Shown here one piece after another: positions 45,421-57,113 of a DNA stretch of 64,000 bases. The notes below the pieces were generated by a model. The model ran no database searches and had not been told where the DNA came from. It saw only the letters and a list, made by a program, of their open reading frames with translations. The stretch comes from Acholoe squamosa. Taxonomy: Eukaryota > Annelida > Polychaeta > Phyllodocida > Polynoidae. Both the position numbers and the translations under genes were made by a program. Location of the stretch: the NCBI GenBank assembly GCA_949317995.1, contig OX439046.1:33578002-33642001 (forward strand), written 5' to 3'. Numbering within the stretch: position 1 is the first letter of the stretch; the number at the start of each line of letters is the position of its first letter.

Positions 45421-45709
45421 TTTATAAGCATATATATATATACCAGTTTATCTCACGATTCTGGCCTCCATCGTGCTTTTTGGTCATAACTCCAGCGCAT
45501 TATTGGAGTATAACCACACTCTGAGACCTTTTATTCTACTCCAAGAAGGTCTTGGTTGGAATCTGGACATGTTAATAAATTTGAGAAATATACAAAGTCA
45601 ACATATCCAGTTGAAACCGTTCAGGTCCTACGGAAAAGCGAGCTCCGGCCGCACTAGTAAGAGGAGAATGCCATAACCACTATACTCGGTTTGACTCACC
45701 CCACTGCCA

Positions 45710-47239
45710 CCCAGCAAATTAGTGTCAGGATGAGCAACCTTGTGTCACTAGGTCACTCTATGCACCAGAAACGTGTACACAGTGCCAGGATGAGCTAGAC
45801 TCAAAGGTCACTCAAGCTAGCACTAAGAGTTAGGCTCAAAACAACTCATTATGACACTATGTGTTAGACTCATGCTGACTCAGACTGACCCTATGTGTTA
45901 GACGCACAGTGACTCAAACTGATGCTATCTGGTTGATTTGAGTTAGGTTGCTCATGGTTTTGGATAGGGGAGGGGAGTTTACTATATGTCTTGAATACTT
46001 TATTAATGATTGAAACATCGATTTGATAGCTCCTCTGTCAAAGATTGAAACATAGATTTGATAGCTCCTCTGTCCATGATTGAAACATCAATTTAACAGC
46101 TCCTCTGTCCATGATACTAGCCCAATGGTATATTCCTCATTGGTGTGAAGATGTTTCCTTCCTCTAAGGTCCTGTTTAAAAAGAAAGCAATCAGATCAAA
46201 CATAATATACTTGTGGATTATGGTGATAGAAAGAGGATACAAACTTCAAAATACTATATGTGTGTTCATGAAACACCTAATTCTACATCTTAAAATACTC
46301 AATTGAGAGAGCCTTACCAACCTGATATCTTCTCTCCGGTGACTGCATGGTGTAACTGCTACTTTCATGAACAAAGAACTCATTTGAAAGTACACCAATC
46401 AGATAGAAGCATAGTATCACACCATACCGAATGGACCAATCAGGGAGGAGCACAGAACCTCACCCCACACACTGAGTGTCTATTTGAGTATGTTTGTGTG
46501 AGGATGCATGACCATGTGTGAACATGCACCAGATAGAGTGAGGTTTCTCTCCCAAACCTCCCTTATGCATAGGCCCTTATTATCACCCAGTGAGAATTAT
46601 TTTGCCTTTATGCTCAGAATTCCTATCATTTTGTCATGAGCACATACCATCTTTTGATTCTCTGTAGATACTAGTTTCTTATTCAGCTCAGAACATAGTC
46701 ATACATTAACCCATAATTATATAAATTCTGCATTCACTCAGTTCAGTGCTATGTCCCATAGAGAAATCAAATGGTTCATTATTATATAAATACAGTAGCA
46801 ATACCACATTACTGGATATCAATATGTTCCCTGTTCATAAATGTTTAAACACAATGAAAAAGGTTGATGGATGTATAGAGTATGTTCACAAAAATCAATG
46901 ATCTTCATACATGGTACAAAAGAGTAGGGGTACTTAGAGTTCTCATAATTATATAGCCTGTCAATGCTTATACTTGAGTGAGGATGGGTGACATTAGTGG
47001 CACCTTACACTAAACGGGCTCATCCTCACGCCTTGAGTTACAAATGTGATTACCCAAACGCAAGTCCTGGCTCATCCTCACACTACCCGACTCAATTGTT
47101 TAGTTAGACTTGGGTGAGTATGAGCTAGACATGAGCTAGGTCATGCAGAGGTCACTCAATCTAACACTTAGTGTCTGAGCGCAAAATCAGCTCACTCACC
47201 CTCACACAAGTTCACTCTAGCTAATTCTAATTTGCTGGG
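45710..47239. mobile_element. 1.5-kb element with 13-bp terminal inverted repeats
   Basis: CCCAGCAAATTAG at 45710-45722 is matched by its exact reverse complement at 47227-47239. Inside each end sits the word GGATGAGC: twice on the left (about 45728 and 45788), and in inverted form, GCTCATCC, twice on the right (about 47019 and 47071). Subterminal repeats of this kind are common in non-autonomous DNA transposons. There is no ORF. A target duplication is not obvious. Nested inside are three tandem copies of a roughly 37-bp unit (46009-46120). Confidence 0.6.
46009..46120 (+). repeat. 37-bp tandem repeat, three copies
   Basis: The unit GATTGAAACATCGATTTGAT followed by AGCTCCTCTGTC is repeated three times with few changes. 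Confidence 0.85.
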
Positions 47240-47361
47240 CATGTCTTGGGGCTTTGCATTCATATTTAAGGTAGAAAAACATGTTGACATGCGAATTCCT
47301 CCAGGTTCCAGTAAATTTAGTATCTAAAGATAGTGATGCAATGCATCCATACTTCATAATA

Positions 47362-47909
47362 CAGTGAAATTCCTTTACAACGAATCCTGTTACAATGAAA
47401 TTTTGTTTACAACAAACAAATCTTATTGTCCCAAATCAGCCCCATACATTTCTATAGTAAAATAATCCCCTTACAACGAACTTCACATCATCTGGAATCG
47501 TTTATAACAAATTTTTCTTGGCTTATACAAACATTATCCGGTATCTGAGGGTTGTTAGGATGTGTAATAGGACCTCTACAGCCACCTCTATTGAATTCTG
47601 TGTGGCAGAAGGGGTAAGGGAAGTGGGAGGGAGGGGGTTTAGGATGTGTGATGGGGCTTCTACAGCTGCCTCTATTGAACTTAGGGCGGCAGAAGGGGTA
47701 GGGGGAGGGGGGTGTTTGGATGTGTGATGGGGCTTCTACAGCCGCCTCTATTGAACTCAGGGTGGCAGAAGGGGTAAGGGAGGTGGGAGGGGGGGTGTAG
47801 TTGGCCCCTAATGCTCTCATATTGTATGATTTGGTTAGAATGAAATTCGTTTATAAATAACAAATTTTTTTCCTTGTCCTAAGCACTTTGTTATAACGGA
47901 ATTTTACTG
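47362..47909. mobile_element. Pogo/Tigger-type MITE flanked by TA
   Basis: The left end reads CAGTGAAATTCCTTTACAAC. The right end, reverse-complemented, reads CAGTAAAATTCCGTTATAAC. The ends therefore match over about 24 bases with few differences and resemble pogo/Tigger termini. TA flanks both sides (47360-47361 and 47910-47911). The 548-bp body has no transposase. It holds three tandem copies of a 76-84 bp unit (about 47555-47805) containing TCTACAGCCGCCTCTATTGA. A pogo-type transposase fragment lies 2.2 kb upstream, but there is no proof that they were partners. Confidence 0.85.
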
Positions 47910-48109
47910 TATTCGATATGTAGAAAGATTGGATGAACTTTTTTTAACCGAGTCGCGATTCGCCATTTCCAGTGCTCTCCTTGCACGGAGCTGTGACCTA
48001 TATCCTTCTGCGAGTGTGTGTCAAATGCTGACTTCCGGCCTTATTCCGCACGGTCTACAAGAAGTTCATCAATTCATTGATAACCTCTCACAAGTTTGGG
48101 TTTGTGGGA

Positions 48110-49285
48110 AATAACCCAACGAGGTTATCCATGAATTAATAGCTTAATAACATATATCCTATGGTAATATATAAGGTTCTAATGGATTTTTATTAAAAGG
48201 GCATAGAAATGAAGTAATATGCTTAAACTGTTCATATAAAAGCAACAAAGCATCTCAGGTTGTTTAAAACTGTCTTAGCTGTTAATTTCTATCAATGTCT
48301 ACTTAAATGGCATGACTTAGACTTTTGAAAATCCCCGGTCATAAGCTGGGAGAATTTGGGAGAACCGGTTTAGTCAAAAATAGAAAAAGAATTCAGCTTA
48401 TGACCAGGGTTTTATGGTAGCACACAATAACTAAGATAAGGATAACTATTGACTATTGCACAATAAAAAAAAACAGCACACAAATGAAGACATGGTAGAG
48501 ATAACTATTTATCTCATGGTAAATCCGTTCAGATACTGGGCTGCCAAAGAGATAGCATTAGGAGATTGTATCACACGGGAGGTGTGTGATACAACGTGGT
48601 CGTATCACACTGCCTGGTCATGTGACCTTTTGACGACGTCATATATTCAAGATGGCGTTGTAACCAAACCGTGCTTAATGTTTTAGATGTAACCATCCAC
48701 AGATTTTGTAACTTACAATGTGAGCCTTTTTGACCATGAGATAAATGCAAAGGGGCACCCATGAACCTTTGCCTATATATGAAAACAACAACAACAACAA
48801 CAACAACAACAAAACTAAATAAAACTCACATGCCTTGTAGGTGTCAAGGTGTGACAAACTACTAATACTTATACAAACTAAACATATTAAGAGCTAGGGA
48901 CTATATAGTTATGCTGACAGAAACTTTTAAAATCATACATAGGGTTCATTCAAGACACATAAAGAGGTGTAGCACACATTGGCAAGATACACTATCTGGC
49001 TGACTCGCCAAGTGAACAATGTGTCATACTAGTACAACAAGTCTGCAACTATATCTGGGCTAACAAGGCAAGATGCACAGGAGATTATCTTTCCCACTTG
49101 CATGAAGTCATGGAAAAGGAAGAAATAAGGGCTTCCCAGTGGAAATAAAAGAGGCAAATGGAGGAGGAAAAACGGCATTCACTAGTCATTGCATCAGTTC
49201 AGTGTGATGCCGTTTAAGCTATGCTATGGCCCCTGAATCTTTGGAGATGAGGGGACTAATTGAAAACCTTGTCTGGTCTGCTGAG
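48110..49285. other. No gene; small hairpins and (AAC)n
   Basis: GGTCATAAGCTG (48337-48348) is inverted at 48394-48405 and may be the ends of a tiny MITE. TTGTATCACAC (48567-48577) pairs with GTGTGATACAA (48584-48594), and the same arm recurs as GTATCACAC (48602-48610). GGTCATGTGACC, GACGTCAT and CAAGATGGCG follow at about 48616-48657. (AAC)n lies at 48784-48813. I see no coding region. Confidence 0.6.
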
Positions 49286-49289
49286 ATGA

Positions 49290-49690
49290 TATTCTCATCT
49301 TTGCACTAAATTCCCCTCCTCTCCTAGAATGTATGGTGGAGGTACTTCAGCATCTGGAGGATGCTTGGCTCAAGGTAAGGCCTTCTAAATGCTGTATGTC
49401 ATAGAGGGTCTCTTGTGTAGTTGAGTGGCCAGAGCAGACTTTCCTGAAGGAGGTATGCATCTTCTTCGAGTGGTATATTATTATGCCTCATGCGGTGGCA
49501 CTGCTAGCCTCATGAACCTTGGTCCATCATATCCCCTAGTTTGCCAAGCTGCTTTCCTCCCTGGCTGAGTGAGGGCTTTCAGATGGGAAGCTCAGTGTGC
49601 TTAGACCTTTCAAGAATTGAAAGACAGCCTAATGTCTGCCCCCATCCTGGGGTACCTCACAAGGATAGTACATAAATGTCATTAAAGGGT
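49290..49690 (+). pseudogene. Decayed Gypsy-class pol fossil
   Basis: Across this stretch, translated pieces follow the order of a Gypsy pol just after the RT catalytic box. There is a DDILIF-like stretch, then EVLQHLEDAWLKVRPSKC, a block near EVCIFFEW, and FAKLLSSL. The pattern matches the connection between RT and RNase H of Gypsy elements. It is heavily broken (five or more breaks), with no LTRs in view, so it is old. It is unrelated to the young element at 21-36 kb beyond belonging to the same broad class. Confidence 0.55.
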
Positions 49691-50465
49691 AGAGCTCACA
49701 GGCCGATGGAGCTTCTGCAGCTGCTGAGGAGCCAGCTGTACATCCTGGCATTAGGAGGGGGTGCCCAAAAGAGCTCCATGCACCATGGCAATTGGCTGGC
49801 TGTATGGTCCCAGTCTTCAACATATTGTCCAATTAAGCCCAGAAATGAGGGCCAGGCAACTAGAAGGCTGTCCCAAGGAAGATGTGCGTCAGATGTGTCC
49901 AACTATTAACCTGATGCCATTCACCCATCCTGGGGAGCGCCTCCTGAGCATGTGCCCAGGCAACTGACTAGATAGTGTATACCTCCAACTGGCTAAGTTG
50001 GTAAGGCATGCCAGTAAACAGAGGGAGAGAATTTGAGGATAGACAAAGGCTCAAAGACATATTAGGTGGGGGAAGAAGAGGCAGCTTAGTTGATCTATCC
50101 TAGGAGGGAATAGTTATATAGCAACCAGTAGTGAGGGATAATTCAAAGAGTCACCTGAAAAGCACACTACCCAGCAGGGAACCACGGAACAGACAAACGA
50201 GAAGCATTCAGAGAAGTTTGCAAAAACTGCAAGAGGAATACTAAGGAGGCTGCTGATAACTTAGGGTTAGAGGTAAACCACTAGAAGCTTTGTGGTCAGT
50301 TGTTGCACAGCAGTCTTTGCTGGAAAAAGTCCTGGTGAAGGTCGAGATTCAATGGGTCTGGACCCCCTGGCTGGACCAGGATGGTGGAAGAGCTGGAACA
50401 GAACATGGCCTTCTGAGTGGGATGTCCCTGGAGTTGTCAGGAATCAGTCACTCTCATTAACAATT
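49691..50465. other. No gene recognised
   Basis: Open frames of 64-77 codons overlap on both strands at 49629-49967, with no recognisable domain. Some of this may be further remains of the same pol fossil, but I could not match it. Confidence 0.4.
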
Positions 50466-50915
50466 TCATCAACATTACAAACTGGTTGATATTGTGTTGA
50501 TAGTTTTGATCAACCTGTCTTCAACACTTTTTCAATCATTCCAAATCAATTTTGTCAACCATCACCATTTCAACATCAGATCAACAGTTGACATATCGCT
50601 GCTGAAATATTGTTCACAATTATTCAACATTGATCTGTCATGACAAATCAATGATAAAGATTTAAATGTTGATTCAACATTGACATGTCAACAAAGAATT
50701 GCCTAACTACTACATGTATCGGTGTTGTTTCAACTTTGAAACAATGTTGAAACAACATAGAAACAGAAATGTTGAATCAGCACTGATGATTTGATGTTGA
50801 ATCACAGTTGATTTGATTATGTTGTGTCAGAATCAGATAATATATAAACCCAGAATCAACTGTTCATCTGCAAAAATTGATTCAATGCTGAATCAACATT
50901 GATGTGCCCACTGGG
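50466..50915 (+). mobile_element. TTGAATCAAC-rich MITE, copy 1 (left end lost)
   Basis: It aligns through its length with 56603-57113, sharing for instance TTGATCAACCTGTCTTCAAC. The right end TGTGCCCACTGGG is present (50903-50915). The left terminus is missing or unrecognisable. There is no ORF. Confidence 0.8.
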
Positions 50916-51179
50916 TCCTTCGATGCTGAGCTGCAGTATCATATGAGCAAGTGGCTAATAAGTGTGCTAGGTTGCAGTGCATGTGTTCACCTTTAGGAGA
51001 GGTCCTCCTCTGACAAGGTGCGGGGAGAGACCACTCCTGCCCGGAACATTGAATCAAAACTGATTGATCAACCCTGATTAACCAGTATCCTACACTGATT
51101 TACAAAAGTGATGCAATAGAATTACTCTAAACCGAAGTTGACTGTATAAATTATGCTGCATGGGAGGGGGAGGTGTGGT

Positions 51180-51500
51180 CATGTCCTCAGTTTGCCTCCA
51201 CACACTGTGTGGAGTATATCTAAGACCAAGTCTTCTATTTTAACACAGATTGTATGGGTTTGTCCTCAGTTTGCCTACACATACTGCATGGAGTATATCT
51301 TAGACTAAGTCCCCAGTTTCCCTACACAGACTTGGTCTGTATATCTACAGACCAAATCCTTTTTTTGCATAGACACACTGTGGGGCCATGTCCCCAATTT
51401 GTCTACACACACTGTGTGGACCTTAACTAAGACTAAGTCCTCTATTGGCATACACTATGTGGCCATGTCCTCAGTTTGCATACACACACTGTGTGGAGTG
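51180..51500 (-). repeat. Octamer-rich minisatellite, minus orientation (cluster 1)
   Basis: Units such as GTCCTCAGTTTGCATACACA and CACTGTGTGGAGT, the reverse complement of the arrays at 36.3-37.3 kb. Members are moderately diverged. Confidence 0.85.
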
Positions 51501-51844
51501 CAGTCTATAAGAAAAGTTTTTCCTCTCGCAGGTCATTCGGTCCTGATTGATTTTGGCAGGACTGAATACCTCAAGATTATTTTTGATGAGTAATAGATAA
51601 TAAAAAAAAACAGAATTAAATAACTATTTTAACCATTTAACTCTTCAAAATTTTACTAAAAGTAACTGCTTTTGTTTTAGGCGATAAAAACCTTAATAAT
51701 GGACCGATTTGCATGCCGTAAAAACAAAATGTAGGCCAAGGTCCCATAAATACAGCCAGACATTCTGTCTGACAGTTTGATGATTTCGGTTGGTCTGGGA
51801 GCAATTTTGTCGGCAAAAGCTGATGTCCGACAAGTTTTAGTATT
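51501..51844. other. Unique segment between minisatellite clusters
   Basis: A 340-bp interruption of the minisatellite. It holds an imperfect hairpin near 51531-51571 (AGGTCATTCGGTCCTG against CAGGACTGAATACCT) and an A-rich stretch at 51600. I see no coding region; it may be an inserted element. Confidence 0.4.
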
Positions 51845-52345
51845 GACTGGGAGTGTATCTAAGACCAAGTCCTCTATTTGCATACACACACTGTGTGGCC
51901 ATGTCCTCAGTTTGCCAACACACACTGTATGGAGTGTATCTAAGACCATCTCCTCAGTTTGCCTACACACACTGTGTGGAGTATATCTAAGACCAAGTCC
52001 TCTATTCACATACACACACTGTGTGGCCATGTCCTCACTTTGCCTACACACATTGTGTGCAGTGTATCTAAGACCATGTCCTCTATTTGCATACACACAC
52101 TGTGTAGGAATGTCCTCAGTTTGCATACACACACTGTGTGGCCATGTCCTCACTTTGCCTACACACACTGTGTGCAGTGTATCCAAGACCATGTCCTCTA
52201 TTTGCATACACTCACTCTGTGGGAATGTCCTCAGTTTGCATACACACACACTGTGTGGCCATGTCCTCACTTTGCCTACACACACTGTGTAGAGTGTATC
52301 TAAGACTGTGACCTCTATCAGCATACACACACTGTGTGGCCATGT
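51845..52345 (-). repeat. Octamer-rich minisatellite, minus orientation (cluster 2)
   Basis: A regular higher-order unit of about 115-120 bp. It alternates CTCTATTTGCATACACACAC, TGTGTGGCCATGTCCTCA, GTTTGCCTACACACACTGTG and GAGTGTATCTAAGACCA. ATTTGCAT occurs in most units. The 260-codon minus-strand and 171-codon plus-strand frames over this block are produced by the repeat. Confidence 0.9.
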
Positions 52346-52479
52346 CGTTTGATTGGAGGAAGTCTGTATAAAAGGGGTTTCTATGTAGGTGATATACCCC
52401 TTTACAAAATGTAATAAGGTTGTATAAAGAAACTCTGACTTTAAAATCAGAAATCTCATGGTTTCTAGGGACCTGACCC

Positions 52480-52985
52480 ATATATCTCAGACCAACTTCT
52501 CTAGTTGCAGATATGCACTACGTGGCCATGTCCTCAGTTTGCCTACTCACATTGTGTAGAGTGTATCTAAGATAAAGTCCTCTATTTGCCTACACACACA
52601 GTGTGGCCATGTCCTCAGTTTGCCTACACACACTGTGTGGAGTGTATCTAAGACCATGTCCTCTATTTGCATACACACACTTTGTTGTTATGTCCTCAGT
52701 TTGCCTACACACACTGTGGAGTATATACAACACCAAGTTCTATATTCGCTGCAACTGTCCCCAGTTTGCCTAACCACACTGTATGGAGTACATCTAAGTC
52801 CGCATCCTCTATTTGCAAACATGTGCTGTGTCATCATGTCCAAAGTTCCATACCTAATTCCAAGCCCCCAGTTTAACTACACTTTTTGCAATTGTCCATA
52901 CCATGGACAAAGTCATCTAGCCCTTATTTTGCATACACACACTGTGTGGGCAAGTCCCCGCTTTGTAAACACACAGCCTACTTGA
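52480..52985 (-). repeat. Octamer-rich minisatellite, minus orientation (cluster 3)
   Basis: More diverged units of the same family, again alternating Octamer-type and CAGTTTGCCTACACACACTG words. It is separated from cluster 2 by about 130 bp of unrelated sequence. Confidence 0.85.
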
Positions 52986-53567
52986 CATAAAAATGTTTTT
53001 TCACGTTAAAAAAGAAGTTTGCCAAATATGCCAAATGTTTGTTTTTAAACATCAAAGTAATGTCAAAACATGTACAGAAAAAGATGCTAATTTAACATTC
53101 TATAAAAACAATTATATTTCTAGGTCAAAAAACATTTTCTAAACATAAAAGATACTAAACTAAAAAAAATATGTTTTTTGCCAAGTGGGAGGTTCGATTA
53201 AGGAAAGTCGTCAGTTTGCCTGCACACAGATTGAACGACTGGTTCCAATTTGTGACACATTTTTATTACAAATATACTTGATTAGTCCTTAAGAGGTCAA
53301 AAATGGCAATTATGGAAATAAGGGAATACACCCAGATTACTGGATGAACTGGGGACACACAGACCTCTCAGTGTGTAAAACGAATTGGGGAATTTTACAC
53401 ACAGGTTAAAATATTAAATATTTTGCGCTGAGTTTTCACACAGAGCACAAGTTTCTTAAGGTCAAATTGGTGACATTTTGTTGACACACTAGAAATCATG
53501 TTTATAACCATTTTTCAAGGTCATCACTGATGCCCAGGCCCATAGCCCCCCTTTTCTCAAGGTCATG
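52986..53567. other. No gene recognised
   Basis: AT-rich sequence between the minisatellite and the CA-hairpin repeat. I see no coding region. Confidence 0.4.
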
Positions 53568-53670
53568 CGAAGTGAGACATCCCCGGATTGCAAGATGTCC
53601 CCAGTTTGTAGGTGTGTGTTCCCATGAATGTCCCCAATTTGCTGGTTACACCAACTCACACACACACACA
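53568..53670 (+). repeat. CA-core repeat, left half copy
   Basis: It matches 36565-36665 closely: GACATCCCCGGATTGCAAGA, then CCCATGAATGTCCCCAATTT, the left hairpin arm and a CA tract. The right arm is absent. Confidence 0.8.
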
Positions 53671-54440
53671 AATATCTAGAATGCTGCCAAAATAATAATG
53701 ACAGTGGAATTGGAGAGGCAAACACAGACACATTGATTATAGTTTCAACACAGTGTTATGGCAAACCCCTCCCATGATTCCAAATGTCACACTCTAATAT
53801 CCCTAAGAATTGTACCATACCTGGCCAACTCTATTATCAAGTTACGTTTTATTGCTAAATACATATATATGCTGTCTCTCAAATGCCCTCACTGGAACTG
53901 GAAGCTAAAACACTGGATTATCAAGCCTAATTTCAGTGTCATAACAATGGCCCCATAGACAATATCACTGGAAGGTAAATTGCCTGATTGCACTTAAAAA
54001 TGAGCAGATTAGAGCCTAATATAAAAAGTATAATCAACTCAGAATTTGTTACTTAACCAAGACTATACATGTGTAGTTACTCTTAGTTTGATATTCTACA
54101 AGTCATAGCTAACTGTAAACCCAGGAACAGAGTCTAAAGGTGCACAATACTTGGAGTGTTTGTAATAGCTTTATTCTTTGGGTGATAATCATGGGCACAG
54201 ATAGACACAGGATGTTACAGCTTTTCTTAACACATAGATTACTTTAATCCTAGAGTATGGGGCTACCCTTTTGGGAACTTGCTGGGATTTGATGATATAT
54301 CTGCTCCAGAAGCCGAGTCAATTATGAGAATTTCCTGCATTTTCTCAGAAGGTAGGAGTGTTGGAGGGGGGACTATGGTTCCCTGCCTGTAAGCATTCCA
54401 GGAGTGACCAGTGGAACACCAAAGCAGACTCTCTGTCTTT
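53671..54440. other. No gene recognised
   Basis: No supported gene, RNA or repeat. Confidence 0.4.
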
Positions 54441-54461
54441 GGCTTAGAGGGGACTGTATTT

Positions 54462-54697
54462 TCGTTGCCTTAGTGCAAGAAGGTTACATTTTTCTAGTTT
54501 TGCAGGAGAGGCAAAAGAAGGGTTCTAGTTATTATAGCACAAAGTGGATATGGCAACACTGCAATGCAGGCACACATACAATAGCCACGACTCCAGTACT
54601 TTTACAGTTCTTAGATAATGATTGATAGATGTTAAAGCTGAAGAAAACTCAATTTTACCAAAATGTCAGTTGCAACCTTCTTGCACTAAGGCGACGA
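54462..54697. mobile_element. Inverted-repeat segment (MITE-like)
   Basis: CCTTAGTGCAAGAAGGTT with flanking bases (54462-54485) is inverted at 54674-54697 with one mismatch in 24. Partial similarity continues outward (CTGTATTTTCG against CTGTACAAATCG). The 236-bp span has no ORF. It may be a small foldback element; I see no target duplication. Confidence 0.5.
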
Positions 54698-56602
54698 TTT
54701 GTACAGGCCATCACTTACCATCACACTCCTAGATGTATCAAGGTTCAGGCTGGAAATTGGTCCAGAATGGTGGAAATAATACAGTAGGGCTTGTATCACT
54801 TGCATGCTGGGGATTGTCACTTTCCGGGCCAGAAAGGGAGCAATCAGGAGTGTAATGAATTTTAGAGCTCTGCATCTCAAACCACTTCTTCAGCAGTATC
54901 ATCTAGTATTGTATATAATTATGTCATATCACCTTTGTTTTCATGTAGAACCATGTTGTGTTAATCCAAAGCCACAACATTTTTGTGATATATGTATACC
55001 AGCATGAGAAAGTGGTGCCCTCAGGCCACAGCCATGGAACTACTAAGGACATACTAAGTGTTGTTCTCCTGAAAGTTAAATTGGTTCAAGGTATCCCTTC
55101 TTCCCTGTATCACAAAAGACTCACCTGAATCCACATGGCAATTTTGAAGATAGATAATCCTGAGGTACTCAACACAGCCTGTGAGTACTTACCAAGCTAG
55201 GCAATGGTCAATTGCACTCACGGCTTGACACAACATAATCAACCATCCTGGGTAATCATAGGGCAATACATGACTGAGACCATGAGAACTGAGTGTGCTG
55301 TATATTTGACTGCCTAAGGATCATGTAGATTCAAAGTAGCAATATGAATTAGACAGATAATGGCATATCTACTTCGTATAACAATGTAAAATGAATGATG
55401 AGTAAATGAAAGATTGAACGTGTGATACATATAACAGATGGCAAAGGGTTTTATGAAAGAATTGATATTCTTATCTGCAACCTGTGGATAAACCATTGAA
55501 CAGAGATTTTTCATTAAAAAAACACTTGCAAGTCAAAGCGCTATATGTCTATCAAATGAGTAATTATTTAGCATAGTCATGACGAAACAAGGCGAATATC
55601 AATGTTTAAGCACTTTTTTCAATCCTTTTGTAACTTAATTCTAAAATTCTTAGTAAAAACTGAAATAGGATGATCTCATATGCTCTGTTGAAATATTACA
55701 TTGTCTCATGCTCTTAGTATTAGAAAAGATGTACGCCATTTGTTGTCTAAAGGAACATTTTTCCCAGTCACAATTTCTGTTTCGATTTTTTTTTGTTAAA
55801 ACGAATTTTCGACAGCGCAAGGTTTATCCCAGAGAAAACACTATAGTGCAGATCCATATCCCACAATGCATTCATACAAAACTTATCAACCATTTAACAA
55901 AGCTAGTCCTTCGACTTGTACATAGAGCCTCCATGCTCTTAGCATACTTACAACAGTGATTTGATTCTAGTCTCTCCTTGGCACTCTATGTAATGCATGT
56001 AATGACATTATGTGATGGCGATCACACCATAGAAATATCTAATAAATTGTTGGACCGTTCATTGTATCATCGGAATTGTCTAATTTGTCTGGAAACAGTA
56101 ACTACCCATTTACATTTCCACCTGATGTTTTGCTGAGATCATTGATAACAGAAATCTAATGTGTAATGGCCGCAGGGCATCAACAGCTGTGGCATGAATT
56201 AGAGTAGAGACATCTATATTTTATGTAAGTAGGTGTTTGTAAGAACTCGGTGCCAGAAGATAAACCCATTAGAGCCAGTTACCCTTAATTTACCAAGGTT
56301 AAAACCCTGGGACTGTTACCCCATGGCCAACTAATGCTATCTACTGGTATAGGTTTATGTTCTCTGTGTCTTCGGGATTACAGTCTATAAACAGAATTAT
56401 GTAGATGAATTTGGCTGCAGTTAATCTCCCATCATTCACTTAGGTCAGTAGGGCATTGAATTCAATTACATAAACCATTCATTTTAGATACATCTACTCT
56501 ATGAGAAAATAAGAAGTTTATTTTGTTTGTTTTATGTCCATATCTCGGCCTAGATTGGCAGCTTGTGGACCAGGTGCAACTTTCCGGACTATTTTGCAAT
56601 GA
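54698..56602. other. No gene recognised
   Basis: Only short frames (64-83 codons) without motifs. I see no tandem array or repeat family here. Confidence 0.4.
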
Positions 56603-57113
56603 CCCAGTGGGCACAGAACGTTGCATCAACGTTGATAACCCGCTGATATTCTGTTGATGATGTTGATCAACCTGTCTTCAACACCTTTTCAATGATTTTA
56701 TTTCAATGTTGTCAACCAACACCATTTCAACATCCAATCAACAGTTGACATATCAATGTTGAAATATTGTTCTCAATTCAATGTTGACTCAACATTGATT
56801 TGTCAATGTTGAATCAACAATATTGATTTCAATGTTGATTCAATGTTGATTCAACAGTGACAGGTCAACAAAGAATGACCTAACAAATATCAACGTTGTT
56901 TCAACATCATATCAATGTTGTGTCAACGTTGAATCAACATAGAAATACAAACGTTGAATCAGCGCTGATGGTTAGATGTTGAATCACAGTTGATTTTGAT
57001 TATGTTGTGTCAACTTTCAAATTCAACTATATTTAAAGCCTATATCAACCGTTGATATGCAAACATTGCAAACATTGTTTCAACGCTGATTCAATGTTGA
57101 TGTGCCCAGTGGG
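56603..57113 (+). mobile_element. TTGAATCAAC-rich MITE, copy 2 (complete)
   Basis: It is bounded by CCCAGTGGGCACA (56603-56615) and TGTGCCCAGTGGG (57101-57113), near-perfect terminal inverted repeats. The 511-bp body is made almost wholly of short complementary words such as CAATGTTGATTCAAC and GTTGAATCAACA, so it could form many hairpins. There is no ORF. The superfamily and target duplication are not determined. Confidence 0.85.

Noticed and set aside
45612-45700. tRNA-like sequence on the minus strand (GTATAGTGGTTATGGCA with AAACCG/CGGTTT ends)
   Set aside because: It resembles an A box and an acceptor stem, but the anticodon and T arms do not form and no B box is clear.
47488-47820. A 110-codon frame with SPITHP repeats
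   Set aside because: It comes from the three-copy unit inside the pogo-type MITE.
49629-49967. Overlapping 64-77 codon frames on both strands
   Set aside because: Frames in three registers overlap with no domain. They are possibly part of the decayed pol fossil but could not be matched.
51677-52459. A 260-codon minus-strand frame with repeated CVYAN/TWPHS words
   Set aside because: It lies over the octamer-rich minisatellite, and its amino-acid repeats follow the DNA unit. An equally long frame exists on the other strand.
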